Source: Timema cristinae (taxonomy: Eukaryota; Arthropoda; Insecta; Phasmatodea; Timematidae). From it: a DNA stretch of 64,000 bases. The stretch spans positions 62,001 through 126,000 of the forward strand of contig JBCFYV010000221.1 in assembly GCA_039000515.1 (NCBI GenBank), read 5' to 3'. The position numbers were made by a program, and so were the translations under genes. The notes under the pieces were generated by a model. The model was not told the origin of the DNA. It saw nothing but the letters and a program-made list of their open reading frames with translations, and searched no databases. Below, one piece after another: positions 44,668-56,944 of this stretch (position 1 is its first letter; each line of letters begins with the position of its first letter).

Positions 44668-47600
44668 TATATCGTGCCGACAAGCCATTCTTTGATCGGG
44701 CTAGTGGAGGTGTGGCTATATTCGCACGAAGCAAAATATATATCACCAAACATAGTTATATCTGATCTCATAGTGGATTCGCGGTCCGAATCTCCTGTTA
44801 TGGAAGAGTGACAGTGTGCTGCAAATCTACCTCCCACCAGGTGAAAGGTGTTTCAAAGAGGAGCCTAGAGGACCTTTTATATAAAAATGCCTGTCCCCTA
44901 ATTATCTTGTGGGATTTTTGACCACACACAACTAGTTTGGGGATCAAACTTGACTGACGCCGTGGGAGGTGGTAGAGGATTATTCTTGTCTCGGGAAACC
45001 TGTGTTATGAACACCGGGACCCAGCACACTTCTCACCTCTAATGGTTGTATCCGGGTAGACATCGAAACAATTTCTGTTAGCGCCGAAATACAACTCCCA
45101 CTTCCTTTGGGGAGGAGGTTCACTCTGACCTATGTGGCAGCGATTATTTCCCCATTCTGCTTTCACCACTTAAAGTCTTAATAGTACAGCACAGATACTC
45201 TAGTGAGTTATCAAACGTGCTCACTGTATAAATTATGTGAAATTTCGCCGCCGTCTTTATGAATCCCACTATTCTGACGTCATTTGAAAAGGCTGGGAAT
45301 TTATTATTCAGTGGTCATCGCGGCGGCGAATGGCTTCCTTAGCCAAATACGCGCCACCGTTCCTGTTCCTGCTGGAACGAGGATGTAATCCTGGCCATTT
45401 ATGAACCTAGAAGGTCCCTCCCTACGACTCTTTAATCGACATACTACTTTGGTGAATTGGAGTCAATCCGGATTTGTACGTGCTTGATTTCCGTGTAAAT
45501 TCGAGAATAGAAAGAGAAGCAAGTATTTGAAGGACCATTTATTTTACCTTACAATTACACCCCAAAGCTATGTTTAAACCAATATTAGTAATTTAGGTAT
45601 TGTAGAAAAATCCATTATTAATATACCGCGTTCATGTTCAGACGGTTCGCTTGTCTCCTCCCCATGTCGGAGGGCTCCCGTTAATGTATTGGGTCGATGT
45701 GCGCCGCTATTTCTAGCACTGCGGCTTCACTAACTAGTTTTTTCATTGCAACTGATTATTGGTCGGATTCTGGGGGAAGGATTATAATCTTATTTTTCCA
45801 TAGTTTTGATGTATATGCCCTGTCCACCAGGTGGCAGCACAGCCCCAGTTCAGACGGACTTTCATTTACTAGTTGTTGCGTTCAGCTGACCCTTGTCGGC
45901 CAGGTATTTCTTTGGACCTTACAATAGTGTTTAGGATATTCATCAGTTCCCAACACTATGAAGTCAAGCAGCCGTTATCCTTATATATAAAAGGTTGGCA
46001 AGGATAAATTAGTGGCCAACTTGTTTTAGTCCGATAGCTTTAACATGTTGATGTTAATGTAAATATTTTAAACAAATAATTAATTAAACCATTATAATGG
46101 TATTCAAATCCCGCAATCTGCTACTCTAATATACTATGTTGTTTTAGCCGTAACGATCACGGTGGATCACCTTGTCTGTCTAGAAACGGCTGTTGTGACG
46201 CTTTCTTCTAAAGCTGATCTTCTGGTGTTTTTATTTTATATGGAGAACCCGTACGGACAACACCCTGGCGGTTACGGGCATTTTGAAACACTTTATAATT
46301 GGGGGGTTTTCGAGGGAAATCCTTCCTTCTTTTATTCTAATTTTATGTCGGATAGACACTTACGGGCAAGGTTCCAATAACGTCTTTATCGATTATTTTA
46401 TTCAAGAAGATGGGGTGCCTAAGGGTAGTATTCTGAGCTGTACGTTGTTCGCTATCACGATAAATAGTATTGTGGACAACGTGCGCTTAAGTTCGTTTCA
46501 AGCTTTTTGGGATGGACTACGCAATTTATTGCAGTTCGTCAAGTCTCTCCACAGGGATGAATGGAGATTCAAACTCTCTGTCAACAATCTTTGGTTTGTG
46601 TTATTCGCCGTCTGTATGGCTTTCGTTTTTGCAGCCAAGATGATGTTTGTCCACTTCCATAGATACGCGGAATACAGCCAGTCCCCGTATTTTAAATGAA
46701 ACTACGTTGTTTTACCTGTCTCAGAAAAATAAGGTTTCTGGAACTTTTATTTGATTTTAAATTTAACTTGGATCCCCACATCAAAGACCTGAAAGCTGAG
46801 GTGTATAAAAAGCACTCAACCTGATCAAAGTAGTTAGCGTAGGTCCTGGGATGCAGATTAGGGAAACCTTGATGCTCCTAAATGTACCTTGGTTAAAACC
46901 AAAATAGATTAGACTATGGCACGGATTTAAGCGATCTACAATGATGGCTCCTAATCTGGTACCTCCATGGGATCATGTGCTTTTATATGTAGAAGATCAA
47001 TTTTGTTAAAAAAAAAAAAAATTTTGGTTTACCTGAAGAAACATTGTTTTTACGGCTTAGTTGTATGCCGTTATTTAAATCTTATTGTTTTGTATATCGA
47101 ATTTGTCTCCGTTCTGGTTTATCTGCTCGGATTTTCCATTAGGACTCTGTTGGCTTCTCCTCTTTTCTTATCTCCGGGGTATCCCCCTCGTCAGATGATA
47201 TTGAACAAATTTTTAATAATTGGTTCATTAAAACACCAGGCTCCGCCTTCTGCTGGATTTTGGTAATGCTGGTCTTTTAGGAATGAACGGCGGACCAGGC
47301 AACCAAACGCAGAACAGCAAGCCGGTCTCCGGGGGTAAAGCGAAGTCTGGGTGTCATGGTTTTTTGACATAAAGGGTCTATGTTCGCGTGGGGTCTTCGC
47401 ACACTGCACGAGCAGTGGGTATCAACCCCCTCTCAGAACAAAATCCGGTTCATCAGGGGATGGTGTTGTCGTGGTGGCCCTCTTCTCATACGAAAGTTAG
47501 GAAGAGGGGACGTCATTGTGACAAGATTCCGGCCGTCGGTCATTCATTTTAAAACCACGAATTTTTACTAAGAGGTGATCCAACTCTATTGTGTGAATTT

Positions 47601-48153
47601 TGCGAGTGCCCCCCTTTAGTGTGTACCACATTTTGGTGTGAGTGTGCAAGGGTTGCCCTATCGCCTGGCCTTGATTTTAAGGTGACCTTTGTTTTTTATT
47701 ACGTGACAGAATGATGGAGTTATTTATTATATTCGACAGGCTAATATTTATATTGCCATTTGAGTCATTGTTAGTATAGTGATCATCTGGATTTTAATCT
47801 TCTTATTGAGACCTTTTTTAACAGTCAGTATACTTATCTAATTATGATTGTTTTGTTTTTTGGACATTTTAGTACACGTTGACATGTTTGTTTTGTCTTT
47901 TTAACAGACTTTTTTTTCACGTGTTACTTTTGTCTTTTTAACTCTAATCATTTTTTAATGTAGTTTTGTCTTTTTATGGTGTGATACACCTGTTTTTTTA
48001 ACAGGTGGTTGACTCAATTTTACTTCATGAGACTATTTGAGCACTCTTTGGAGTGTCTCAAATCGGTATTTTTCTCGAGATTGTAATCTTTTCTTTTATA
48101 TTTGTATTTTACATTTGTTTTAACCTTTTTAATGATAGGTTAATAACACTTTC
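44668..48153 (+). mobile_element. I-clade LINE copy D, 5'-truncated
   Basis: It starts inside the endonuclease (ccgacaagccattctttgat, matching 40,668) directly after the 3' end of the preceding copy. It continues through the endonuclease (about 44,670-45,180), RT (45,700-46,900; VPKGSILSCTLFAITINSIV at about 46,420), a damaged RNase H (46,960-47,300, with a CCAGG-type end near 47,295) and the C-terminal region to 47,700. The 3' UTR has the acacctg/caggtg hairpin near 47,985 and ends at about 48,150. It has many stops and shifts. It is head-to-tail with the upstream copy. Confidence 0.9.
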
Positions 48154-48167
48154 TTCTATGTAGATTT

Positions 48168-48470
48168 GATGATCCTGGTTGGTCTAGGGGTATAAGGTGT
48201 CTGACTTTTCTATGTGGCGGCCGGGTTTCAATCCTTCCGTCCGGCAAGATTTATCTGTATTACCAATCCCTTCCTTCACTCTGACAAGACATACTTGTGA
48301 ATGTGGGGAATTGCCAGGTCTCCACCGTGGTTCGGATTCCACGTTAAACGTAGGTTTCATTTCATCTCACAATCAACCTACCTTCACATTAGCGTAAGTG
48401 CGTATAACCGAAAACCGAACGGGCTTAATAAGACGCGGTGCTAATAATTATAATTATAATAATAATAATT
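48168..48470 (+). mobile_element. tRNA-derived SINE (family A), copy 2
   Basis: Same family as 18,495-18,791: tggtctaggggtataaggtg (A box region), gggtttcaatcc (B box with one extra base), gtggttcggattccacgtta, and a tail with cgaacgggcttaataagacg followed by an AAT-rich run. The target duplication is imperfect: ttctatgtagattt (48,154-48,167) and ttctatatagaatttt (48,469-48,484). It sits immediately beyond the 3' end of LINE copy D. Confidence 0.9.
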
Positions 48471-48484
48471 CTATATAGAATTTT

Positions 48485-50369
48485 AACTGTGTATTTATAT
48501 TATGTTAAGGCTTAATGAACTCATTGTGTGACGGAGTATACTACAAATTAATAATAATTTATAATAATAAATACTAATAATTAATATTTAATCTCTGTCC
48601 ACCAAACACCATAACAATCAAATTTCGTATTTAAAAATGCTCATAAAAATAAACATTAGTTTGCTTATAGCTCATAAGTTGTTTTTAATAAAATAATATT
48701 TAAATTAAAATATGTTTTTTAAAAAGGACTACAACTTCACAATGATTATTATTTCTAACCTCAAATAGTGGTCGTGAGATTTGTTCAAAATTGGATTTCT
48801 GTCTAAGTATGGTGCCTTTTAAGTAATTTTTATGGAAGGAAACGGTAGTTAAAATTTTGTTTGTAATTATAAGCGTTCCCAGATACATGTTGAATTAAAT
48901 CTATAAGCAGATTTTAAGAAAAGCTGAATTTTAATTTATGTTTTCCTGATGTACATACTCTTAGTTTTAGGTATTAATATGAATTCCAAAAAATCTCCGT
49001 GGAGGAAACTTATGAAAAAACTTATTATTACAGGTCTGATCGGTTAAAATGATTTGGGACTCCATGCAACTTTACAGACAAAATAATATACATAATGCAA
49101 AACACTTTACGGTATCACTAGGTTTTGAAATTTCGATATCCAAACAAAATATCGAATTTGATTTATTGGTTTCACAAGACTTTCTCCACCTGAGGGGTTG
49201 TAAGAAAGTTAATTTATTAGGTGTGTCACATATTAGCTATTTTTGAACTGAGATGCATCATAATGCCAAAATATAAAAACTTATGTGGTGTCTCGTTTAT
49301 CTAAAGGCTTTGCGGTTAGAGGAAATTGTAAATCACGTCGAGTACACCAGACATTCATACAATTATTTACCAGAGGTATGATTAAATTAAGCTTTGGTAT
49401 TTCTTTACGTATTCTCCAAGAACTAAATGATTATTTTAGGAAAGCATTTTTTTGGAAGAGTTATGTAAAATAGAAGGCTGTAAGCATTCATATTTCAGTG
49501 ATTTTTACTACCCTTATTTCTAGACTACGTATTTATATACATAATGGGATAGTGTTGAGGAAGGTAAAATATATATGGTAATATACTCCTTTAGCAATGA
49601 AGGAAGTGAGAGAGAGATAACCTATTTAGGAAATTTCCACTAATTGACCGGCCGAGATTCGGACACTGGAATTTCCCGTTGCTGACAAACGATCGAGACT
49701 GAGTTTTGGTTTGTTAATTATTAAAGCAGCTTTAGTTTGAAAGGAATTATTCTTAAAAATAATGTAGGTCTCATGTGTTAACTTAAAACATGGCACTGGT
49801 TATAATGTGTCCTTAAATTCTTAATCCAATGACATGCTATTAAGTAACCGCTTTTTTAAATATAATTCTTATAATTTAAATAAACAACCTTGGATATTTT
49901 TTTCTGATACCTCTTGTTCTTTCAATACATGCATAAATATATTAAGTTTTTATAATAAAATCTAGAAGTTACAACCTATAAATCATAACGTCATAGGATG
50001 TATCTGGATCTATCTAGGTTGTTTTACCACATTGTATGTGACCTTGACTACGTCACACGTAGAGCTAGGACGTGTCGCTTCGCGCACTTTTGAGAAAACA
50101 TGTTTTTGTCTCCATCCTTAATGCGAGTGCAGTTATGATGCCAAATTAATAGTTTTCTTTTTGATATTTTAAGTACTTCTTCTCACTTGCATAAGATAAT
50201 TCGTAAAACATGAAGACACACCTGATTGAAGTGTTAAGTCCGGCTACGGGCTCGACATAATAACTATCCATTCGTTTTGATTGTACAATTATTGTCCAAT
50301 TACATGTTGTATATAAGACAGAACACAATGGATTCCACCATACATTCTGTCTAACGTATAGTTTTATTG
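48485..50369. other. Unassigned AT-rich region
   Basis: No gene recognised. A stretch at about 49,615-49,690 (ccgagattcggacactggaa) matches the B-box region and body of the family B SINE in degenerate form. Open stretches at 49,049-49,246 and 49,285-49,473 have normal composition but no recognisable motif. Confidence 0.4.
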
Positions 50370-50379
50370 GAAGTTTTTG

Positions 50380-50662
50380 TGACTCTGGTGGTCTAGGGTA
50401 AGGTGTCGAATTCTGTGCTGGGGTCCGGAGTTCAATCCTAGGTACCGGCAAGAATTTATTGTTTACACAACCTTCCTTCACCTCTGACGTGTATTAATCA
50501 ACACTTGTGAATTGTGGGGAGGGAATACCAGGCCTACATAGTGGTTCGGATTCTCATTTCATCTCACATTCACTCTACCATTACACCATTAGCGTAAATG
50601 CGTATTAAACCGAACGGGTAGTAAGACGTGGTTCTTGATTTAATAATTTATAATATTATAAT
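50380..50662 (+). mobile_element. tRNA-derived SINE (family A), copy 3
   Basis: tggtggtctagggtaaggtg, gagttcaatcctaggtaccg (B box region), gtggttcggattctc, cattagcgtaaatgcgt and a tail with accgaacgggta and aagacgtggttctt. The target duplication is gaagtttttg (50,370-50,379) and gaagattttg (50,663-50,672), one mismatch. It is a diverged copy with an insertion (gtgtattaatcaacacttgtga) in the middle of the body. Confidence 0.88.
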
Positions 50663-50672
50663 GAAGATTTTG

Positions 50673-51714
50673 AAAATAGACATTCCTGATCTACAGAAAT
50701 TATCTGTAGCTGCAAGAGAGTTTTGAATGTAAAAAAAAAATAGAAAAAAGATAGTCAAAATAATGATTATTGAAGAGGGCAAAGTTTAGTTACATTTATT
50801 TGCTAACGAATTCAAACTAGACATGAATATTGGTTAATTATTTACTATGATTATAGAATTCATATGAAATATTAATTGCGATAAAGTATTGAGAATTAAA
50901 AATGTTGAGAATTTTTTGTGAGATATAAACACTTTAACTAATCTAAAGATATATTGAATATATAGTGGTCATTATTGTTTTTACATATATGATTGGATAT
51001 AAAATATAATTAAAAACAACTCATTAAAAATGGAGTCAGGTCACTCTACATTCACAAGAAAAACTATAAACAATTAAATTAATTGAACATAACTAAACCA
51101 TATAGACAGTTGTATCAATGATAGGAAGAACAAGAATAGGTTGTCATTTAATTAAAAGGGTTATTAGAAAAATAATTGAACTCATGTAAAGTTAATAAAT
51201 GTTGAATAAATGAGTTATTGGAATTCTAATCCTTATCTGAATTCCATGCTCCTTTTTTTAAGGCATCCGTAGAGACTATGCCTTATTTTGAATTTTTACA
51301 TGTTTCTGCACTTCTACCACGCCATCATCAGGACTATCAAGAAAAAAAGCAATAGGTTATGGTCAAGTAATGGGTCGTTGGAAAACAAGAAAAAACAAGG
51401 TGGAAAAAAAAGATGGGAGATTACCTATGAAAATTTCCAGTGTAAAGAATGAAATATTATATTTTTACTTATATACTGCCTGAGTGAGTTGCTCTAGTTG
51501 TTACCAGAATCAAAACTGATTAAAAAATGAACGGTTGTGTGATTGAAAAATAAGGTGTAAGTTTAGAAGTATTGTAAAGTCATAGATAATTGAAACAACA
51601 TTAAAGGAGTGGTGAGAGATGACTTTGATGTAAGTGTATATAATTAAATTGGTTATAGATAGATGAATAAATAAATAGGTGTGGAAAAGAAAATTGAAAA
51701 TGAGAATGAGAAGA
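50673..51714. other. Unassigned AT-rich region
   Basis: No gene, repeat or transposon end is seen. Sequence is A/G-rich toward the right (51,640-51,725). Confidence 0.5.
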
Positions 51715-52560
51715 GGAAAAAAGGATAAGGTTCATAAATCTTCACGACACTGGCCCGAACAGGTCATAAACTACGGGATGGAAGGGCAAGAGGAACATTG
51801 GTATTTTAAATCTGCTTGTTGGGGAAGTTTTCTTAAAGTGGTTGATTAGGGTTTGATTTTCCAAATTGTGTTTGTTTGTTAAGGACGTTTTTGTTGTTGA
51901 GTATTTGCGGTTGTTGATGAAAAATGTTTTCTGCATTGTTCATAGCTTTACTTGGATGAGCTGTAGACGTATTTTATACAATTTTCCCTGGGGGTGGGTT
52001 GTTGATGACCAGAAATTTTGAGATTTCCGTGAATTTGGATTTGTTTCTGTCGTATTTGAAATCACTTATGTGTTCAGAAATCTTGGTTGAAATTCGGCGC
52101 CCACTTTGGCCTATTTATACCACTATTGCCTTGACAGGTGAGTTGGTAGGTGCACTTTTTGATATTGCTTGTCTTATTTAGATTGGAATTTGTTAATTAA
52201 TTTTTCTTATGAATGTTGTCAGGTACTATAAGCTATGTTAAGTTTGTTGTTTTGAAGATATTGGGAGATGTATGTGAATTTTTTTCTTAGTTATAGTGAA
52301 TTTAATCTATTACTTTTACTATTAGGCGTGGATTGGAGGGGAATAAGCGTAGTATGCGCTTTTTGTTTTGGGGATTCGGTACATCTAAAAATGAGTAAAT
52401 CATTGGTAATGGCAAGCTGTTTGATATAAGTTCAAGTTTGTATTTCTTTTTTATTTAAAGTGTTATGAAAGTAGTCTGTATATGGGGCTGTTAAAGGCTA
52501 GCTCTTTTATGAGTGGGAGGGGGGTTTAGAATAATTGGAATAATTGTATCATTGTGTGTG
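51715..52560 (-). mobile_element. Penelope-like retroelement fragment with GIY-YIG endonuclease
   Basis: Read on the minus strand, the end of RT is faint (ITNDLLIFRC near 52,400; LNIAYST near 52,230). After it comes a linker ending in YQLTC, then the GIY-YIG-type block with IGQSGRRIST (about 52,100) and HISDFKYDRNKSKFTE (about 52,070-52,020). A C-terminal open stretch follows (51,936-51,742) with KAMNNAENIF and FHPVVYDLFGPVS. Penelope-like elements encode RT plus a GIY-YIG endonuclease, which matches. The tyrosine positions lie in a frameshifted spot. The 5' part of the element is missing. Confidence 0.75.
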
Positions 52561-52659
52561 GTGGGTAATTATTTTCGCGTGGACGAAGAACTACATGAAT
52601 TGTTTAAAATGGGCGATTCCACAAATTTAAATGAATATACACTGGATTGAGAAAAGCAG

Positions 52660-53135
52660 TAACATCTTATGAACGCTTTAGTGCCAGGTTCTCTCCCTCG
52701 GGGTGTGTTTGGTTGTCATTTTTAGACCTAAAGGGTTAGTTCGGCGTGGGGTTGGGGTTCTTACTCACCTGGCACAAGCTGTGGTCCATCAGGGGAACGG
52801 TTATTTCTTTACTTGTGTCGCATGGATCTCTTTCTATTAACGAAGTTAGAAAAGAGGAGGCCCATAGTTCTTGGACTCATGAGTTTTTATTGAGAGGGGA
52901 CACCCCCAGTGTGTGAGGTTTTGCGGACTCCTCTAGTGTGTACCCACATTTTGGTGTGGTGGGTATGAAGTTTAGTATTTGTCTGGAGTGTCGTAATATG
53001 GCCCTATTCACCTGCTCTTGATTTTAAAGGGTGACTTTAGTATTTTATTACGTGAGTCAGTTGCTACTCCGTTTTATAAAGACAGGCAAAACCTTTTTAA
53101 CTCCATTTGTGTCGCTTTTATAAAACCAAGGGTTG
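52660..53135 (+). mobile_element. I-clade LINE fragment (end of ORF2 and 3' UTR)
   Basis: It matches the region after RNase H in the other copies: tttttagacctaaagggtta, gtggtccatcagggga, attgagaggggacacccc, gtgtgtaccca and tgattttaaagggtgacttt. It includes the segment for the C-terminal finger that is missing from the 35,609-38,285 copy. Both ends are truncated, and a family B SINE follows within 60 bp. Confidence 0.85.
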
Positions 53136-53196
53136 CAATCGTAAATATAGCAGTGCCGTATTGCAAGCACTTAGGCCTCACTGATTCTAGAGATAA

Positions 53197-53461
53197 ATTT
53201 TATTAGCACTGCGTTTATACCCGTTCGGTTGTACGTTTTTTTTAAAGTACTAATTACGCTAATGGATTAGGAATTGTAAGGTTGAATTAGAGGAAGTGAA
53301 CCCGCATTTGCGTGGATATCTGGAGGGAGAGTGGAAAACCATTAGGAAAACCACCCCAGTTCACTCGACCGAGATTCGAACTCGGAATTCCCCGTCTCGG
53401 TGGTAGGAGCTCAACATGGACTCCTAAGGCCGGTTAGACAACTTCGCCACGAGGCGGGTTA
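53197..53461 (-). mobile_element. tRNA-derived SINE (family B), full length
   Basis: On the minus strand the head has cgtggcgaagttgtctaacc (A box region) and gagttcgaatctcgg (B box), then a body with ccactctccctccag and cctaatccattagcgtaat, and a tail with accgaacgggtata and acgcagtgctaata. The target duplication tagagataa is exact at 53,188-53,196 and 53,462-53,470. Head and body differ from family A, but the tail is the same. Its body is the source-like sequence of the array at 10,436-11,930. Confidence 0.92.
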
Positions 53462-53635
53462 TAGAGATAAGGTTCCGAAAGTGTTTTTAGATAGGAATGC
53501 TATAAATTTTCCTGAAAAATCAAAATGTTATTTTCTGGTTGAGTTTGATTCAGTGTTTCGGAAATTGATTTTAATTCTTTCAAGGCTTGTATGTACCTGC
53601 TGGTCAGTTTTTTCTGTCATTGTACTTGGAAGTAG

Positions 53636-56155
53636 GGTAAAGTAGCATAATTCCGTGATATTTTTAGTTGAGATGAGATTTTTCCCATGAATTTGAGCTT
53701 AAAAAAAAAATATTTTCAAGTAACTTAAAGTTTAGATAGTTTTTTTATTAGTTGTTTTATAAAATATTAACCTATTTTATTAATTTTTTTGAATGGAAAT
53801 ACATTGATATTATAAACATATTAGCAAGGTCCTTATTACGTGGTCAGTGTCCGAATTCCGTGATACATTGTTCCTTATTCCGTGACAAGAACCTTAACAC
53901 CGTGATATTTTTACCTTCTTTAAAAAATAAAATAAGTTTTTTTTGTTTCAATGGGTTTTTTTTACTACTTTATTAAACTGAGCGGGCATTTGACAAATTT
54001 AAGCCCTAAAAAAAATTTCACAAGTCAACGTGGGGAACCCTTTACACCCTTTAAAGGGGCCCCGCAGAAAAAAAAAAGGCTTTTTTTTCCCCCTTTGCAC
54101 CCGTTTTTTTTCCCCAAGTAAAACTGTAACTTTTTGAAACCCAAAAAATAAATTGGGTCACCAATTTAAACCCTTTTTTTCTTTTTTTTGAACCCTGGTT
54201 TTTTTTGACCCTTTTAGAAAGGTTTGGGGGGGGTTGGGTGATAAAAAAACGGAAGGGAAATTTAAAAATTTTTTTTTAAGGGTTGGGTTTTCGTGGGGTT
54301 TAATTGGGACCCTTGGGAATCGGAAAAAATTTTGTAAACCCCCGACTCATTTTGGGTTTTATTTTTGACATTTAGATCAGTGACTAATGAAGGACAAGAG
54401 CTTCAGGTCAAAGATTTTATTGGAATGGAAATTTTTCCCACTTTTTCCCAAACCAATCTATGATTTGCGGGGGGAAAATTTTTTCAATTTGGGTGGGTTT
54501 AAAAGGGAATGAAAAATAATTTTCTGCAGGGGGCTTTCCCCCATTTTTCTTTAATTTATCCCCAATTCATTTTCCAGAGGGTTTTAATGAAGCAAAAAAA
54601 CTAACATCAAGTTGGTTAAAGGTTAGTGGGTGAAAGGGAAAAGTAAAAAAATTATTTGATTTTTTTTTTAACCATTTCAAATGCTTTTGGGGGTAAGTGG
54701 GGTCGTAGAACCTTAAATTTAAAAAAAACCCGGTTTTCTGGGGAAAAAAGGCAAAAATGACCCAACCATTTAAAAAATAGTCACAATTTTTTCCAAACCC
54801 TTTTTTGGGGGTTTAAACCAACTGTTGCATCACAATGTGCTCCCGTTTTCAAAGCTGGAAAATTTTTTAACACCCTTTTAATAGAATTAACAAGGAACCC
54901 CTTTTTCCACAATTTTTAAAAAGCCCGACAGTTTTTTTAAATGCCTCGTTTGCATAAAAAACGTCGGGAGATTATTTTTTTCCAACACTTTTTTACAACC
55001 CTTTTATCCAAAAACTGGGAAAAATAATCCCGCCTTTTTAGGGTTCCCAAAATTTTTGTTGGGGAATCCGCCCCTTTTAGTGATATCTTCTCTAAACAAT
55101 CGTAAAATCTTGAAAAAGAATGGGGTTGGCCCCTTATGCGTACCCCGAAAATTTTTCTGGCTTTTCAGATCCAAATTTAATCTTTACGAAAAACCCTTTA
55201 ACCCCTTTTTTTCCTGCTTTTTTTTTTCAACATTAAAAAAAAAAGCTTTCCCCTTTTATACCAATTTATAAGCAATTTTTTTTTTTAGTGTGGTAAGGGG
55301 CCCCAAAACCAAATTCTTGCATTTTTAAAGGCTACTGCAAAAGGGAGTTTTCCCCTTTGGAAATTAGAAAAAAAAGGTTCCCCAATTTTCCCCTTTAATG
55401 TTTTTTTAAAAAAACACCCTCCCCCTTATTGACTTTTGCTTTTAAAAAAAATTTTTCTTTTAAAGTTAAACCCGGCACAAACCCTAAAATTTGAACTTTT
55501 TAAAACTTTCCCAAATTGGGCTTCCAAAAAGATCGTACTGCTTGCCCCAAATTCTTTGTATTAAAATTTTAAAGAATTCTGGTTTACCTTTGATTTAAGT
55601 TTTTTTTTTTTTTCCTCCCCTTTTTAATACTTTGGTTAAAGGGTAAAATAATTTTTTGTAAAATTTATTTAAGAAATTTTTAAAAAGTAAATATTAATTA
55701 AAGTTTTTGTTTAAAAACTGAAAAAATAATTCTTTGAAACCCCAAAAAAAACAAAAAATACGAAAAAAAAAAAAAATTATAAAAAACGGAAAAAGGGTTA
55801 AAATTTCCCTTTTAAGAATTTAATTAAAAAATTTTAAAAAATATGTTTACAATCACAAAAACTTAAAGATAAAAAAAACAAATTTTATTAAAAATAAACA
55901 AAGAGTTAAAACTGAAAAAAATAATTTAAATAACACACCTTTATTACACTGCATAAATAAACACTTTTTTCGCAAAGTCATTCTCAGTTACAGTAGTGTC
56001 AAAAGTTGCTACCAGGGAATGCGATCTAAATTAAAAACTAATTTACAAGCAACTGCTGTATCTGGTTGATGATCAAAAAAATATTTAAAAAGGTTCCTTT
56101 TTTCCAGATAAAATATTTAGTTAACTATCACGGAAATTAAGGGTACTACATGATC
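53636..56155. mobile_element. Possible DNA transposon with ~30-bp inverted ends, poor-quality interior
   Basis: The left end gtaaagtagcataattccgt-gatattt (53,636 on) is roughly inverted at the right as tagttaactatcacggaaat-taagggtac (about 56,115-56,145). The core ttccgtgata recurs near the left end at 53,854 and, in part, at 53,833, 53,877 and 53,902. The interior from 54.0 to 55.9 kb has stretched runs of all four bases, and no ORF can be trusted. Superfamily unknown. Confidence 0.35.
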
Positions 56156-56249
56156 TTGTTAATTATCAAAGGTGACAAAATTTCCTCATTGACTACATAT
56201 TTTCATTAATAGAAATTGTGTTTCAGAATTTTCTTCTCGGAAATAAAAT

Positions 56250-56844
56250 TGTTGTTAGTCATAATTTACAATTGATGGGAAAACTAAAGAAGCTCTGGAG
56301 GTCCAGTGTTACGATCACGAATAAATGAAATGTATGGTGGAAGGAAATTGATTGAGGCAACTCACCTTCACTTTATGTGTATAAATGGCATTTTATCATG
56401 TCCTGGGCGCACAGTCTTCTTCAACATACACACACGAATAAAAAATCTAGATCACTTCCGGAGTGAAGGGTTTACGGAACCTATCACTTTGTCTTGATCG
56501 AGTCTCCGTGCACTGGACAAATTAATCAACACACTTAAAAACTCCACGCCGCGACATTGGCAGGAAAACATTAATCAATATAGTGGTCCAGGTATGGTCC
56601 TTGTTGCCTCCAAGAGTGGGGGAAGGTTAATGTTAGATATGAAAAAACCAAAACAAAACAAGAACTAAACCTCAACAATTAACAATCAAAAACATCACAA
56701 ACTCAAAAACATAAAAAACAGTTCAATGTCGAGGCATAGAGAATCTAGATAAAAGGGCACTATTCAAAGAATATAAATAGAGGAATGAAAATGAAAGTAT
56801 AGGATTGGTAATATTCGTCAAACAATTAGAAAACTATACAAACA
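56250..56844 (-). repeat. BEL/Pao 3' LTR (left copy)
   Basis: Begins tgttgttagtcataattt and ends actatacaaaca, giving the TG...CA ends expected of an LTR on either strand. It matches 62,707-63,280 over its full length through blocks such as aagaagctctggagg, gaggcaactcacc, gggtttacggaacct and aatcaaaaacatcacaaac. Differences are mostly single-base indels. Confidence 0.93.
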
Positions 56845-56944
56845 TACCGCCCTACCAAAAACTAAAATGAGTTTTTTAGGAACAAACAAACCAGCAACAA
56901 AGATATGAACAGATAATATTTATAGGAGAATGTTCCTTTCCTAT

